Positions 42,525-42,731 of a stretch of DNA of 42,731 nt are shown one piece after another (the first letter of the stretch is position 1; each line of letters begins with the position of its first letter). The notes beneath the pieces are model-generated. The model was not told the origin of the DNA and ran no database searches. It saw nothing but the letters and a program-made list of their open reading frames with translations. The DNA lies in NCBI GenBank assembly GCA_902775555.1, contig CACYMQ010000038.1:1-42731 (forward strand), in the 5' to 3' direction. A program made the translations under genes and the position numbers. The DNA is from an uncultured Lachnospiraceae bacterium. GTDB lineage: Bacteria; Bacillota; Clostridia; Lachnospirales; Lachnospiraceae.

Positions 42525-42731
42525 ATGACAGACGAAAGCAGGAATGGCCTGATACGGACCGAATGGCTGCTCGGCAAAGAGGCGATGCGCCGGCTGGCGG
42601 ACAGCCGGGTGGCGGTCTTTGGTGTCGGAGGGGTGGGCGGTTATGTGGTGGAAGCGCTGGCCCGTTCCGGGGTGGGTGCGCTAGACATCTGCGACAAGGA
42701 CCGGGTGGATATCACAAACCTGAACCGTCAG
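42525..42731 (+). CDS. E1-like adenylating enzyme, probably TcdA, partial
   Basis: Only the first 69 codons are inside the window. RTEWLLGKEAMRRLADSRVA leads into FGVGGVGGYVVEALARSG, the nucleotide-binding GxGGxG of ThiF/MoeB/TcdA enzymes, and DKDRVDITNLNRQ, their ATP-contacting segment. The RxEWLLG-type opening is typical of TcdA, which cyclises threonylcarbamoyladenosine in tRNA, rather than of ThiF. AAAGGAA precedes the ATG. The 111 bp before it hold CCTCC/GGAGG and GCCCC/GGGGC arms but no clear terminator. Confidence 0.8.
   Translation, partial: MTDESRNGLIRTEWLLGKEAMRRLADSRVAVFGVGGVGGYVVEALARSGVGALDICDKDRVDITNLNRQ

Noticed and set aside
42525-42731. The right-end gene as ThiF, completing a thiamine set with ThiG
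   Set aside because: The opening RTEWLLG and layout fit TcdA better, it is 34 kb from thiG, and no thiS is seen.

Overview
The window reads as the chromosome of a Gram-positive anaerobe of the class Clostridia, most likely a Lachnospiraceae member with moderate G+C. This is inferred from the gene families (ATP-dependent pckA, a 57-residue DUF6472-type protein, DUF6062, fused binding-protein/permease amino-acid ABC genes, two MoxR modules), from strong AGGAGG-type ribosome sites, from sigma-A promoters and from a CIRCE heat-shock operator. No rRNA, tRNA, CRISPR array, integrase or transposase was seen.

Layout. 0-4.5 kb: CorA transporter, a lipoprotein serpin, a secreted choline-binding-repeat protein and glutamate racemase, ending at a bidirectional terminator. 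4.5-7.1 kb (minus): an overlapping surface-glycan cluster (GT2-GtrA fusion, NAGPA-type glycosidase, small membrane protein). 7.3-9.1 kb: Cys-rich small protein, a ThiG without its usual partners, and SEC-C methionine aminopeptidase. 9.1-9.4 kb: a nested repeat array. 9.4-20.6 kb: tandem-HD/HD-GYP protein, Y-family polymerase with YolD-like partner, CIRCE-controlled lon, an eroded EamA transporter, pckA behind a structured leader, an NSS transporter and galK. 20.9-28.2 kb: a membrane EAL protein leading into a MoxR-DUF58-DUF4381-VWA-VWA-TPR (Bat-like) operon. Pyruvate kinase lies on the minus strand, followed by a second MoxR-DUF58-transglutaminase-DUF4230 operon (30-35 kb).

35.07-35.95 kb holds no substantial gene. 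It carries a full-consensus promoter, about 520 nt of hairpin-rich sequence and a strong intrinsic terminator: a candidate large structured non-coding RNA, which I could not assign to a family and regard as the most interesting object here. Beyond it lie VanZ-like and DUF6062 genes, an amino-acid ABC operon whose binding domain is arranged lobe 2 before lobe 1, an SDR gene broken by an exact 47-bp tandem duplication, an NhaC-type antiporter and the start of a TcdA/ThiF-like gene.

Two themes cut across the region. First, a dispersed palindromic repeat family (core GTCATCCTGAGC...GCGAAGGATCTT, sometimes with a 14-bp-stem hairpin inserted) occupies at least six intergenic gaps and supplies the stop codon of one gene. 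Second, short exact tandem duplications (19, 37 and 47 bp) recur, one of them gene-inactivating and in principle reversible.
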